Part shown: one piece after another, positions 27,530 through 39,839 of the stretch
Layout of the letters: each line of letters starts with the position of its first letter
Numbering within the stretch: position 1 is the stretch's first letter
Notes under the pieces: generated by a model
What the model was told of the DNA's origin: nothing
The model's database searches: none
Seen by the model: only the letters and a program-made list of their open reading frames with translations
Translations under genes and position numbers: made by a program
Assembly (NCBI GenBank): GCA_022605955.1
Contig: JAKCOZ010000012.1
Coordinates: forward strand, 23,620,015-23,684,014
DNA length: 64,000 nucleotides
Direction: 5' to 3'
Source: Rallus limicola
Lineage: Eukaryota > Chordata > Aves > Gruiformes > Rallidae

Positions 27530-27675
27530 ATCCCGGGATCTCAAATTACTAGATACCCATTAAAGTGTTATGCTTTCTAACACACTTGTGAGGAGATGTT
27601 TTATCCCCCTTCCCATTTTCCAGATGGGAAAACTGCTACAGAAATGAACTTAATGTCATACAGACACTTCCAGAG
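27530..27675 (+). mobile_element. MIR/CORE-SINE-like tail fragment (candidate)
   Basis: The stretch carries, in order, GGGATCTCAAAT, CCCATTAAAG, CACTTGTGAGGAGATG, TTTTATCCCC and CCCATTTTCCAGATGGGAAA. This order (GGATCTCAAAG, CATTAA, CCTGTGAGGTAG, ATTATCCCCATTTTACAGATGG) is that of the L2/MIR-type SINE tail found widely in amniotes. It follows directly on a short (TAA)n microsatellite at 27501-27516. The copy is heavily diverged. I infer family membership from remembered consensus, not from a search. Confidence 0.6.
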
Positions 27676-29046
27676 AAACTGGAAAGAACCCCCCCCACCT
27701 TTCCTCCCAGTTAACCGCAGGTTCCTTTGCTGCCAGCCCCTGGTGTGAGCAGAACTGCCCATTTGGGAGCAGGGCTGCAGTGCCCTGGGGAGTGCTGGGT
27801 CATGGCTATGTGGCTCCGATGCAGTGCTGGGGACAGGATCCAGCCCCACCGCGGGATGAGCTGGCACAGGGATGTGTCTGGGATTACATGTGTCATGTTT
27901 CCCTCCTGTGGTTCTTCCCGCTTGGACAGCCCCGCAGTCTCAACCCCAGCGTGTGCCATCTGAAGCTTCTTCTAAAATCACTTTGGACATCTCATTATGA
28001 ATCACCCCTATATCCTATTACTGTGAACGGAAATCACAAACATGGAAATGACTCTGTGTTTGAGTTATTGTAGCTAGGCTTGGGAAGAGTGGGAGCCAGC
28101 CCAAGCTGCTTGGTCAGGGCTGCGCGAGAAGCATCTAAGACACAAGGGCTGTGTCAGCATGTGCTTTTGACCTTATCCAACAGATCCAACCTAGATTATC
28201 AGTCTGGGCATCTTTGCATTGTCATTTATGAGAATTAAGGGTGTTTATTGCTATTTTGGTAAACAGCTCATCCATCTAAAGCAGTTTCTCCACTGTCTGG
28301 TTAATATATATAGAACTTAGTTTCATTACTGAGCTTGTTTATGTAGACTCTTTTGATTGTATACATATCCCGAGCTGCTCTTTTATTTTATAATGTTAAA
28401 AGCATCCATCATTTGCCTGAAAAAGATTTTTTTCCCTTTCCTGGGCCAAAGCTAGGAAATTTCCTTGCTCTAGCTGACTAAACGTAATGCCCCTGTGCCA
28501 AAGCTTGCTGTGCATTGAGCACACATCTCTCTCTCTAGCCACTTAATGCTATAATGATCCTTTCTACCAAAGCACTCCAAGTGCAGAGAGGCAGTGATAC
28601 ACACAGCTGTGGCAATGGCAGTTGTCGTTGGTACAGAGATATATTTTTTTTGTAAAATCAAATAATTGAGTTTGTAGTTATTACTCAACTCATAAATTAT
28701 TTCATGTGTTGGTTTCCCCTCCAGAATACTAAACATTAATGAACCCCCTTCCTTTTGGACTATGCTGAGCCAACCTGAAGGTACCAGCTCCCAGACAGTG
28801 CCTGTGAGTCACTGGTGAGCTGATGACAATAGTCTTTTCTTCCTCCTCCATAGTAGCACTGCCCACTCTCCTGCAATCTGTCATCCATGAAAAACACCCA
28901 CATTTTCCTCCTGGAAAGTGTCTACCAACAGCCACGGGTCCACTGGATGCACGATGGGGACCCAGTCCTAGCCAATATTTCTGGGTGTGACAGTGAGGAG
29001 GAGCCCCTGGTCCAGGGCTGGGAGAAACAGGGGCAAGAGCAGAGCT

Positions 29047-29094
29047 CTGATTAATACCCGGGGCTGGGACCTGATTAATCTGCCCCTGATTAAT
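29047..29094 (+). promoter_or_regulatory. Three exact CTGATTAAT sites: PBX-HOX-type cluster
   Basis: The 9-mer CTGATTAAT occurs at 29047-29055, 29071-29079 and 29086-29094, all in the same orientation, with start-to-start spacing of 24 and 15 bases. TGATNNAT is the established composite recognition sequence of PBX-HOX heterodimers, with TGATTAAT a good variant. The same 9-mer occurs once more at 39847-39855. The intervening DNA is GC-rich and not tandemly repeated, so the triplet is not simply a microsatellite. Regulatory function is inferred. Confidence 0.35.
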
Positions 29095-31990
29095 GACATC
29101 CTGTGTGTGCTTGAGTCACGCAGCTCCGGTGTTGCCTCAACTCCTCACTTGTGACTCTGAGGATAAACACCTGCCTGGTTGAGCAATTCTGTAATCACTA
29201 AGGCTTGGAGAAATGGCTCGGAGATCCTCAGGAGGAAGTAATCTCACAGATGTGAAGTGTCTTTACTGGTAACAATAAAACAATTTTATCATTTCCTCGT
29301 GCCAAGTTTGAAATAGGCAGAGCACAAAGTCACACTGGCATTTTTCTAATGAAAATATGGTGCAATTTATAATAACCTCATAAAGATATCCTTCCTCATC
29401 CACATTATTTTGCAGGGTAATCATAATGATAGTTGCAACCAATCCCAAGTTGCTCTCCTGTGGTGGCATCGTAACCTTCAATCTCACTTTCGGTGTTTTA
29501 ACGTGATTACAGGTAGCAACACAGAAGTTAAGCTCAGGTTTCAATAAATTTTCCAACTAACCCCTGAAAATATGCAGATCTGTTGTCCTCTCTACTTCAT
29601 CTAAAGCATCCTCAGCCCTGTGTTTGGTGTACGGCGAGGAGAGGGTATAATTTGGTTTAAATGATAGTTGGAATTTTTGTTTAGTGACTCAGATCTGATC
29701 TTGAATGCTTGGAGACCAGTGTTTCAAGGGGATTGGTTTGGTACCTGCTGATATGGAAGTCAGCAGAAAAATATTGTTCTTGGCTACTGTCCTGATTAAC
29801 CCAGACATTTTAATGAGTGTTATGATAGGTCATTTGATGGATAGTCACCTGTACCCTGTGATCAACCCTGACTTGGCCACCGGGGCTGAACTTCAGCAGC
29901 TAGGTGTCATAATTTCCCACCTTTTGCTTGATTAGTGTTTCCTTTTGTGATATAAAGGGAAAGTGTCTGGAGAGATCCTGCTCCACATGCCAGCCAGCCC
30001 ACGTTGGTTGGGAGGGACTGCAGGGGCTTTTCAGCAAAATGATCCTGGGAAAAATATAGTGTGAACATCCTCTGTGTGTTGGTACCTTTCCTCCCAGTTG
30101 TAGAAAGGAAGCCACGCACAGCCTGTGTGCTCAGAACAGCTCTATGTGCACCCTGGCTTTCCATGCACATCCAGATAAAAGCCCCTGTGATTTAAATACC
30201 ACATGGTGATGTCAGGATACTGTTTTGAGGAGGGGCTTTGGGTGATTCCCAGGGATTTAATTGGGACCAGCATAATATCTACATGAGAGTTTAAAAATTC
30301 AGAGAAAGGATATTTGTTGTCTTTTGTATTCTCCCGTATTATGTACTAGAATTTTGGGGTCTAGGTAACTCCTTCTTCCTGATTTTGTTGCTGTTGAATC
30401 ATAGAGAACTTTTCCATTCACTCAGCTCAGCCCCTGAGGAAGGAACCTCAGGGCGCTTGGGCTTAGGTCAGTGGACACTGGTGCCACCACCTTCAGACAC
30501 ATTCAGACACATCTCTGTTCCTCACTGCATCTTACCATTAATATTTTCTTAATTTGTGCATTGTGATAAACCTTTTCACAGGTACAAATTCTTGCTGCTC
30601 AACACTTAACAACATAGTACTGAGTATCTCAGCAAATAGAGTCATTCTTCAGTTGCACACTGAGGTCAGAGCCTTTTGGGATGGCTCCTGCTGACACCAG
30701 CAGGTGTTTGAGCATCCCTATAAAAGCCAAACTCTCAAATGCAGACCTTTGCAGATCACAGGTTAGTTGTTGGTGCTTCCATCTGTGTCCACCAGTGACA
30801 AAACAGCTGGGACAGGCAACAACAGGAGTATAAAAACCATGCAAACTCTACCTTAAAATATGTATGCAAGCCCATTGGGCTTTAAACAATTTGGCTGGAG
30901 ACTTTGAATTTAGATGTCTGAGAGTTAAAATCCAGTCTGAAGTGTTGGGTCATTAAAAGGGGGGTAAAAAAAGAAGCCCTTTTGTAACAGGCGAGTTGAA
31001 ACCAGAACAAAGGGTCTATAAAAAGAGCCAGGTGAAGCACTGAAGAGATAAGGAATGATCTTCCTGTGCACTTACTGCCATAACTGAAAGGATAAACTTT
31101 TTTTTTAATAGGTAGGGCAAGAAATGTTCCTAAACCCTATTCTACAAGTACAGTGCTAATTATTTCTTCCTGACCCTGGGAGAATCATCTCCTGACATTC
31201 AGTAGGTTTGGCTTGAGACTGAATTACTCTTGTAAATCCTTTTAATTTGTTCATGAGTTTATAGCTCTGCCATAAACATTGCTCCCAAGCTGCTGTTCAC
31301 TCAGCAAGGTCCTTTACAATATTCCTTAGAAAAGCTGCTGGTATTTTCTTTCTTTGTAAGGATTTGAGGGTTTTTTCACCTGTTTGCATGGTGGAGCTGA
31401 TGCACAGAGCCAGAGACTGCCCTGCTCTCTGCATCTGGATGCGATGGCTTGAGCCCTGATTGCACAACGGCACATTGGGTTTCCAGATTTGAGGTGTTCA
31501 GTGCTGCAGGTAAGAAAATGCCTGGTTTTAATTTAAAAAATATACCCTTTTAGGCAGGAATACTTGGAATTGTGTGGGAAAGAGCCCTTCCAAAGCCATT
31601 TTCATAGACTGCATAAAACCTGCCCTTTAGCAGTTTGATCTCTATGAGAGCTTTCATCTCCCATGAGTTCCCACCTTGAAGAATGAGGTTCCATCAGCAA
31701 TGCATGGCTGATGACAAGGGTCTTGCAGGCATATCAGGAGGAAGCAGGGAAGAAATTCAAGGAGGCAGTTGCTGGAGGAAGAGGCAGTACCGAAAGACAG
31801 TTGAAACTTTATTGGTAGTGAAGCAGGGTTGTTTAAGAAGGGGGATGAAAGGATTCCTGTGATTCATAATAACTTAAACAGAGTTGTCTATTCATCTGGT
31901 CATATTATCTGTGCCTTTATCTGGCCGTGGGAAGAGGTGTGCTGCAGAGGGCAGGGGCAGGCTGTGTGCCACCGTCCCTGAGCTATCTCA
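29095..31990. other. Gene-free DNA
   Basis: Nothing recognised beyond short open frames. CAGACACATTCAGACACATC near 30.5 kb is a very short local reiteration. Confidence 0.5.
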
Positions 31991-32345
31991 TATCCTTTTC
32001 TGCCAGAGAATATCCTTTTCTGACAGTTCGTATTACCGTGAGTCATTGTTTCTTTAAAGCTCATTACTGGCAAGGGCTAGTAGCGAGACACCACAGTGGC
32101 ATTGTGTTATCTCTGCTTAACGGGGCTATTAACGGGTGTCACCACTGAAGTGTCATCCAGCAGAAATGTAATTCTGGATTTCGGGTGCTGAGTCGCAGAG
32201 GTATGTTCTTCCTTTGTGTCCAGCCAGGCTGAAACTTCGTTCTGTCAAGTGGTGTCTCAGCTTACGCCGTCGGTATTAAAAGGTTTTGGTTTCACTCTAA
32301 TTTATGTGTATAATCATGTCGTGGGTGAGGGCCAGGAAGGGGAGA
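31991..32345. promoter_or_regulatory. CpG-retaining block with a duplicated 20-mer, candidate CNE
   Basis: Begins with a 20-base tandem duplication (TATCCTTTTCTGCCAGAGAA at 31991-32010, then TATCCTTTTCTGACAGTTCG at 32011-32030; the first 16 bases match with one difference). It continues with CpG-containing words TTACCGTGAG, TAGCGAGACA, TTAACGGGGC, TTAACGGGTG, TTACGCCGTCGG and CATGTCGTGG. No coding frame is recognisable. Confidence 0.3.
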
Positions 32346-33196
32346 GGAAGGAAGGATGGAGGAATGTTCCTAAGAAATCAGTTCTCGGGTCACATGAGCA
32401 CCAACTCTTTTCTTACCTAAATCCACCATGGTCAACTCTGCTGTTTCTTTGTGTTTTATTTCGTAGTTCTGGATTATTGGAAAAATAATATGAATGTCAC
32501 AGGGCCTGGAGCTTCACAGACCTCTTTTCCTTCATGGCTACAATGAGGGAAGAGGTCTGTCAACGTGGTATCATCAAATGGGTAAAGTAAAACGCACTCC
32601 TCAGTGCTTGCAGGGGCATGGTCTGTCTTTTAACTCATTACTAACTTCTGCTTTATTATCTCCCCTAGCACCTCCTAGGTAGCAATTAATTACTCATGGG
32701 TTATTGAGTAACAATTCTCCACCTGAACTGGGATTTTCTTAGGTTCCGTCCATCATTTTATTCTTCGAGAGGACAGACAGAATAAAATTAGTCTGCCATT
32801 GCAGAAGAGGGTGTGACTTGCACATTTCTCCTCCAAATGCAGTAGCTTTAATAGACCCACACACCTCCATCCCTCCTGTCTCTGCATGGAGAAGATGGCA
32901 CTTGAGAGGCATCAGCTTCCCAGAAGGACCTCAGCAGAAGATCTGGCTCAAAGCGAGCACAGAGTCAAGCTGTCGCACCTAGGGGAAGCTGCATCCTTGC
33001 CTCTATTTTTATGAACTAAAAACTATTTTCACTCCTATGTCTAGTTTTCTTTCACACTTCTGTCTCTATGTTTATCTGCCTTTTACCATTTTCTCTGACA
33101 GATGCCTCTGAAAACATCTTGGACTTGCTGTAATTCTAGAGCACTGATATTTATCAATAGAACATTTATTGTTTTGCAATCTTCTTTGAATCCAGA

Positions 33197-33280
33197 GCCC
33201 CTCCCTTCCCTCTCTTCTCTCCCCTCTCTCCCCTCTCTGCCTTTGTTCTTTTCTTTCTTATTTTTATTTTATTTTTAATC
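33197..33280 (+). repeat. Pyrimidine-rich tract
   Basis: C/T-rich low-complexity run (CCCTCCC, CTCTCCCCTCTCTCCCC and similar) grading into T-rich sequence. Not a 3' splice site that I can tie to an exon. Confidence 0.8.
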
Positions 33281-34013
33281 TGTTGTATGGCTAAAGAAAA
33301 TAAACTTCTCCAAATATTTGCTGCCAGAAAACATACTTGTGGCATTGATGGCCATATTTTTTCATGTTCACAAAGCAATGTTAAAAAAAGTTGAGGAGCA
33401 GATAACACTCATGCACACATTAATACCTTTGCGTTTGCTCTCAGCTTTTTTTTTTCATGCATAGGTAATTTGCCTTCTAAAGCAATTAAAGGCAGGAAAA
33501 CATGATAAGGCTTTTTGTCACCAGTAATGTGATATTTTTCTAGCAGAAACTTGGGGCCTTTTGCTAAACCCTTTAGGCAATTGTTCTGGTGGATTTAGAG
33601 GTTTTCTTGGTTTCATGTATGGTTAGGATGTCGAAGTGCTGTCTACAATAACTTCCTTGTTCTTCAGTAATTTTCCTTTGGCATGTGTTTGATACCAGCA
33701 GGCTTGTCCATTCCCATCTGCTCTGTATTGGTTTTATGCAAATTCTCTCTCATCCCTCTACAAGTCCTTTCAAGTTAAAATATTGCTTCCTCATGCCCGC
33801 TTATGTTACTTGTAATTCCTGCACAGTGACCTGCTAGCCACCCATAGATTGGGCACAAAAGACATAATCTTTGTGAATCAGATATCTCTTATCTCATCCC
33901 TGTTTGTGTTATACATTCCCCTCACAGTAAGCTTTTCCACAGTGCTCATCCATTTAATGCCCAAATACCTGAGGTCTCTTATTTCTGCCCAACATGCTCG
34001 TCACATTACTCAT

Positions 34014-34127
34014 AAGGAACTGATGAGCAGGGAGATAAAAAGACTTGCTGTAGGTGGTGCACGAATCTGTGGCGTGGTCAGAGGAGAAAAGAGGCTGTTT
34101 GAGCCCTATCTCTCCTGTTTAACCAGT
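34014..34127 (+). mobile_element. MIR-like SINE fragment (candidate)
   Basis: The words AAGGAACTGATGAGCAGGGA, GATAAAAAGACTTGCTGTAG, GTCAGAGGAGAAAAGAG and CTCTCCTGTTTAACCAG match the order of a MIR tail (AACTGAGGCACAGAGA, GACTTGCCCAAGGTCAC, a GAATAGAACCCAGG-type box, then a TTTAACCA end). It overlaps the meaningless open frame at 33849-34130. Diverged; likely ancient. Confidence 0.5.
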
Positions 34128-35550
34128 TGAATTCTCCCTTCCAATGAAGTTACTCAAAGGCAATGGTTTGTTTTGTGGAATGAGCTTACAGCATCCACAA
34201 ATGTACAATGGTTTAAAATGAAACCAACTTTTACCATGTATGAAACTGTCCCCCAGGCACAATGATGCCTGGAAGTCTCACAGGGGGTTTCAGATCAGTG
34301 CAACACTTGTACACAGCTGACAGCAAGGTCATCTAAGCTGTACAAAACTAGTGTAGGTCCACCCATACACTGGAGAGCCATGCCACCAAACTGAAGGAGG
34401 AGGTAGAACCAATAAATCTGTAATATCTGTAGTATTGAAGGTATCACCTTTAAAAGTTGATGTATCTTACACTAATGGAGAATTTTCATTGCTCAGAAGA
34501 TGCATGGGAACCTCCCTGCAGCAGTGATGTTTTGGCTATAAACCCAGCCCCTCGCTAGCTGGTGAACATTTTTCTGTATGTAGATCTAATTTTATCTCAT
34601 ATAGGAATCCTAAAATAGATAAAATTTTTGTTGTGGTAGGAGTATCTCCTGAGACTTGTTTCAGATTTCAATAGCTTCATGTTGTTTTGCCTTGAAAAAT
34701 TTGAGATGGCCTTGAAAGCTTGTGTTAAAAACTGTGGTACTCTGGTCTGCACAGTAGTCTAGCAACTGTGGAGGCACCGAAGGAGTGGGGTTTGCTGTTG
34801 GAGTAATTTACTGAATGGTGGTCTTGGTTCTGCAAAAGCTATTCTATTACTAGGCTCAATGAACAAGGGTGAATACCAAAGGTAGAAATAGTTTTCACTG
34901 TAAAAATGTTGCTAATTTTTTCACTTGATTGCATTAGTTACCTGGTTTTAAGAAGAATTTAATCAGTGGTGTAAAACTTGAATAATGTAAATAGCTGTAA
35001 CATTAAATCAATATATTTTTTCTTACATTTTGGAGAAATATACTTGTCATGTTTTGTTACATTCTCTTTTACTGGATGGCTTTTTAAATGTGATTCCTTC
35101 TAAGACCATTACTGTTGATGTCAAAAGAAAAGCCATAGGCAGTCCAGATTGGGTATCAACACTTCTAATGCTTAAAGTACCAGAAAAAGGAAAAGATAGG
35201 AATTTATTTAACTACCGTGGCACACAACAAAAGGCAGTCTGCTGCTACACCAAATACGCTGTGCACACCACAGCTCTCTGGCTGATCACAAAGGCAGTTT
35301 TGGGCTTCAAAGAGTGGCCACCATATCCAAGAACCAAAAATATACAGTTTACCATTGGGCCATTTTCAGAGTTTCACTTCCACTTTTGCCAATTATCAAG
35401 AGAGATGGGTGTACAGAGGTGCTTATTCCAAGCATCCTTCATGGCAACGGTGCTTCTGAAGGGAAGTCTTTCTTTTATGGTGGTGTAAATTTGAAGCATT
35501 GACATGGAGCAGAAAAGCAAAAAATCGTATACTGTTAAGCAGAGTCTTCT

Positions 35551-35592
35551 CTGGGATTGTTATAATGGTCCCTTCTGGCCTTGAATCTCCGT
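35551..35592 (+). mobile_element. Old CR1-like 3' tail (candidate)
   Basis: The stretch reads TTCTCTGGGATTGTTATAAT followed by GGTCCCTTCTGGCCTTGAATC. The second half resembles the 3' UTR ending I know from older CR1 lineages shared by turtles, crocodilians and birds (GGTCCCTTCTGGCCTT plus a short tail). Only about 40 bases are recognisable. Upstream sequence from 35.0 kb, including a 152-codon open frame at 35030-35488, has no CR1 ORF2 words I can see. It could be chance similarity; a profile search with CR1-X/Y/L3 families would decide. Confidence 0.5.
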
Positions 35593-37699
35593 GTTTAGGA
35601 GTTACAGCACTGTAATATAAAAGTAAGGAAGGCAAGGATGAGGCTCATTTAATTTTTTTTCTGTCTCAATTCCTTTGCAAGGCTGCGGAGTTGCTCTCAC
35701 TTCTCAGCTATCTCTGTGTACATGGAGTGTTCAGTAAATATGCTCAAGATATATGGATTGCAATTAAAATGGCCTGTAAGAATGTAAGAGCCTAATGGTC
35801 TAATTTTTCAATTATGTCAGTGTCTGTGGGAATTGAGGTTGTGCTTATTATCTTCCAGAAGGCACCTTTCAGACGGCATGGCCTGAGGCAGACAGGAGTC
35901 TGAGGTTTGCAAGAAGCACAAACTCAATTCTAGAGCCCAGCACTTTAATGTGAGCACTTTAAGGGCAGTGTGCTGGGTCTCATGGAGAAGGGCAACACAG
36001 GTCATGATCACAGCTCATGCCAAATTCAGCCTCTTCTGCGAGAAGGAAGAATATACTGATGCAGCCCTTAGAAGCTTTTGGCCCTTTATCCCAACAGAAG
36101 GTAGACTTCATATTGACCAGCCTAACTTTGCCAGGCTCCATGGAACTGTAAAAAGAGACACAGCATAATGCATGGGTAAACTGTCCATTAGCCATGTTCA
36201 GGCGTTCCCCACTGCTCTGCTTCCCACCAGACCTGAGATGTGTTGCTGGATCCCTCTTCATCCCAGCTCTGCGTTTCCCCTCCCAGGGCTTCAGCTTCCC
36301 TGCAAAACCTCCTGGAGTGTGTTCATCCCCAAGCAGCACCACCAATATGGAAACCAGTTCAGTGCAGGATTTAGTGGCCAGAGCTGGGTGTTCTGGTGTG
36401 GCTGGTTTGCACAAATGGTTTTTATATATCTCTGAGGGGCAGAACAGCATGGTGAGAGAAACATTTATCTTGTCCTCATATAGCCTGACTTTTCCAAGAC
36501 TGAATCTTTCCACTAAAGCTGGTCATACAGAATTAATGTCAAAGGGGTGTTCAGATGTTTAGGGCTGATAAAAAGTGGTTTGCCAGCATTTGGAGCCCTC
36601 AAGACCATGTTCAAATATAAAAAAAAAAGAAAAGAGCAAAATAGAGCCCAACAGCATTGAAATAGTTGAGGTACAAAAAGAAAAAGGAAAACCCTCCTCA
36701 GTTATCTGTGATAACACCATTGTTTTCATTTTTTATTATCTTGCTTGTTACACACCAATGAAAAACAACCACAGATCGTCAATAAGGTTTTTAATTGCAA
36801 AGATTTCCTGTGACGTGAGTGTTAATGAATGTCAAGGCAATAACACAAAAGACATTACTTGTTTAATGATTGATAGAACAAGAAAAGCATGAGGTCTTTT
36901 GCAGGATAAATGACTACTGTTCTGTGTTCCTTTACATTAGCAGTATCAACACTTAGATCACATGGCAGGAGATAATGGTTCAGGAGATAAAGTACAGAAT
37001 CATGGTCTGTTATACAATAACAGACAGAGCAATGACAATTAATGCATTTCTTTAGCCATTCTCATAGTTGTCAGCGCTAAGCCATGGGGACTGATGCTTT
37101 GCTGTTGACTTAAATGGGGGCAGGACAGGGCACTTGGTTGGCCCAAGAGTTTCTGACTTTTCTCTGCTGTAAGATATCAGCCCTTAAAAGCTTTCCTTGT
37201 CTGCTGGCTTCAGTGGTTGTTCACGTATGCAGGTTCTTTTATGTTGTAATAGCAATATATCTCAAGTGCTCAGAGTTATTTGAAAAATGCCCTAGAAAAA
37301 AAGGGCATTTAAACACAGTGTGGTGGCACACTTCAAACCAAACCCTTAGGCTTTAGCCAGGTCGGATCAACATCATGACACCTACTCAGAGCTCCTCACC
37401 TTCCTCTTCATTGATAAACACCCAATAGCTGGGGGCTTTCTCCAAAAAACCCCAACCAAACCACCAAAAAAAACCCATACCCTGGACAAGGCCCCCCTGA
37501 AGGTGATCCAGAAGGTTTGACAAAATCTACAGCCTGTAAATACCCCCTGTATCTTCAAACTGTCTGAGGAACGCTTCACAGTGCAGGCAACTGGCCCAAA
37601 CCACACCCTTGCACGGCTTTGGGTATGAAGTCCATGGAAAGTTGTGCAGCGTTGGTTTGGTTTATATGGTTTCTGACACTCTGGGTTTCATTGGACAAT

Positions 37700-38030
37700 A
37701 TGCACTTGGCAACTTCTGACCGGTTTGCACCACGAGGTTTCAAGTGCCCCTGGAGCTCTGCCGAGTGAGCAACTGCCTCCAAAAATGTGCTAAATACGAG
37801 AAAGCCTTCGCGGTGAAAATTAGTTCATGGTTTGGCAAAATGTTTGGGGAGGCAGAAAAATCCTTGAATGGAACCTGGATGGTTTAATTATTGGCCTTGA
37901 ACCACAAATTAATGGAGCTGCATCTGGCCTTTGGTTTCAAAATGTAGCACTGGATAATGTTTCCTCCTTTTCTGAAGGTTGTGTTGGTTTGCAGCTATCT
38001 GCGTTGGCATAGGAGATTCTGTCTGAAAGC
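37700..38030. promoter_or_regulatory. Candidate CNE block
   Basis: Contains CpG words (CTGACCGGTTTGCACCACGA, CTGCCGAGTGAG, ATACGAGAAAGCCTTCGCGG) followed by AT-rich complex DNA with GGTTTAATTATTGG and CACAAATTAATGGAG. Low-complexity repeats are absent. The call rests on composition only. Confidence 0.25.
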
Positions 38031-39417
38031 TCTACTGGTAAAATTGTACATGTTTCCTCTAAAATATGAATCTTAGTCAAATTAATAATATAGTTTTAAA
38101 TTTCTAACCTTATTTTCTTTAACTAGAGCCTCTCAGTTTACATCAGGTTAAAAATTCCTGAAGTTTTAAAAATCCCTTTGTAGCTGCTGTGGGCTGCCAG
38201 ATAGGCTCATGTTTGTCATCTTTTAATTAAATCATTCGACTGGTTTTTGTACTCTGAAAGCTCACCAAGGCTGTGTTTGAGCTTCACTCGAGTAAAGTAT
38301 GCACAGCCTTGTGGCATTTGTCTTCCTTCAGAGAAAGCAGCTTCCAGACTGTCAATAACCAGTCTGACCTATAAATGCATGTGCTGGCCCTGGGCAGTGT
38401 GGCATGGATGTTGAGAGGTATCAGAGGCTCTTGGACAACCTGAAGGAGATGTGACAAGTCCTGAATGGGTTGGTTTCAGATTTTGGCTTCAGCATGCTTG
38501 GGGCACAAGACCTAGTGTGCCATCTCCATCCTCCTGCTTAAGTGGGTTTTGGGCAATGAAGGTTTGATGCTGTGTTACACCATTAAAACCTTCCCAGTCC
38601 TGGCTGGGCATCCTCCTCCCCATCCTCAGAGAGTTTTAAATTTTCAGAGCACAGCCTCACTTCAGAGGTGACTGAACTGTGGCAGAAGCCGCCTGTGTTG
38701 AAGGCAGGAAGCAGAATAACAACTTGAAGATGTTTAGGGTAGGGTTTTGGGTTTTTTTTTTAATGTTAAACTTCTTTAACTGTGGCACAGCAGTGTCTCC
38801 CCGGGACCCAGGCTGGGCTCTGCCCTGCTGCTTTTGTGCTCAGCCAGGCATCCCCATGATGACCCTCTGGGAGAGGTGCAGGGAGTCTTCTTACCTCAAA
38901 TGAGTGTCATCAATGTGAGCCCCAGCTGTGCACTATGTTTGAACAAGTCAGTAGTTGCTTATAGAATTCTGCTAGGGTCTTCAGGCTGCTCTGCAGACTC
39001 CACACAGGTGCAATGGCAAGTGCTTACCTGGGACTTGTGTGTTCAGCCAAATATTGAATAGAGGGGAATCTAACAGAAAGGACTGGGGAAAAATGTCAGT
39101 TTTAAAATACTCCATCAAAAATAATTTGATTTAGACTTTGTTTTGCCTGTTTTACTAAGAAATATTGCAGAGGTAACCCCTTCAAAACAGGGGGTAAATA
39201 AAAAGCTTCATCTGAGCTGTAAGAGACTGCATACCCCCCTGTAAAGCCCTGTGCAAGACATTCCAAATTTCATTTTTCCAAATGGCCTCATATGCATTTT
39301 ACACTCACCATGTTTGACCTCCACTCCGCACACCAGGTAGTTTTGTCTCTGTTTCACCTGTAGTCTCAGGACAGGCGATCGGGGGATAAGGGAACTTCTA
39401 CCTGTCGCTTCCAATTT

Positions 39418-39475
39418 TAGGATCAGGACCCAGATCTGAGAAATCTCTTAGGCATGTGCCTGACTTGAAGGAGAG
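39418..39475. mobile_element. Fragment of an old interspersed repeat (weak candidate)
   Basis: TTAGGATCAGGACCCAGATC followed by CTCTTAGGCATGTGCCTGAC and TTGAAGG resembles the GGATCGGGCCC plus TTAAGCATGTGCTTAACTTTAAG vocabulary of the element suspected at 60.95 kb. Further on, GACTCATTCCCATTGATCTC at about 39617-39636 resembles the usual CCATTGACTTCAATGG centre. Similarity is short and from memory. Confidence 0.35.
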
Positions 39476-39839
39476 TTTCTCTCATGCAGTGGTGCCCTCT
39501 CAAAAACAGATGATCTTCTCTGCCTCCTCAAGTACCTAATCCTTGAATTTGGGTTGACTCAGGGAAAGTGCTTCTTCCCTGGCACCGTGGAGGACCTGAT
39601 CCCTGCGAACCCAAAGACTCATTCCCATTGATCTCTCCACTGCCCTTCCCAGGGAAGGAAGGTTGAGAGAATGGGAGCAGCATCCCAGTACTTCTTTGTC
39701 ACCCCCCTCTCCAGAACAGCGCCTGCCTCTCTCCTCCTGGGAGCATGTTAAGGCATTAATGAAATGCACAAAGCAAAGAGGCTCATCCATATAAATGGGT
39801 GATTTAAATAATGGGGAAGGAGGAAGGATGTGGTTCAGT

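Larger units (their letters stand above)
26686..29046. other. Gene-free DNA with one SINE-like scrap
   Basis: Holds the (TAA)5 tract and the MIR-like tail near 27.5-27.7 kb. A C-run and GC-richer patch at 27.69-27.96 kb contains overlapping frames on both strands without family features. Confidence 0.5.
32346..37699. other. Gene-free DNA with ancient repeat scraps
   Basis: Contains the pyrimidine tract (33.2 kb), MIR-like scrap (34.0 kb) and old CR1 tail (35.55 kb). The two longest frames outside CR1 are here or nearby: 177 codons minus at 35980-36513 and 152 codons plus at 35030-35488. Neither shows a domain, signal peptide or repeat structure. Confidence 0.5.

Noticed and set aside
27690..27960. 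GC-richer patch with frames on both strands as a coding exon
   Set aside because: Frames overlap in several phases without protein-family features or clear splice sites.
33197..33280. Pyrimidine tract as 3' splice site
   Set aside because: No following AG plus coding exon with recognisable protein; low-complexity DNA is the simpler explanation.
35030..35488. 152-codon plus-strand frame
   Set aside because: Read as possible processed pseudogene or CR1 ORF because of the CR1-like tail downstream, but contains no CR1 or other family words.
35980..36513. 177-codon minus-strand open frame
   Set aside because: No domain, no coherent hydrophobic or repeat pattern, no splice or promoter context. 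Overlapping frames on the other strand are equally open, as chance allows.
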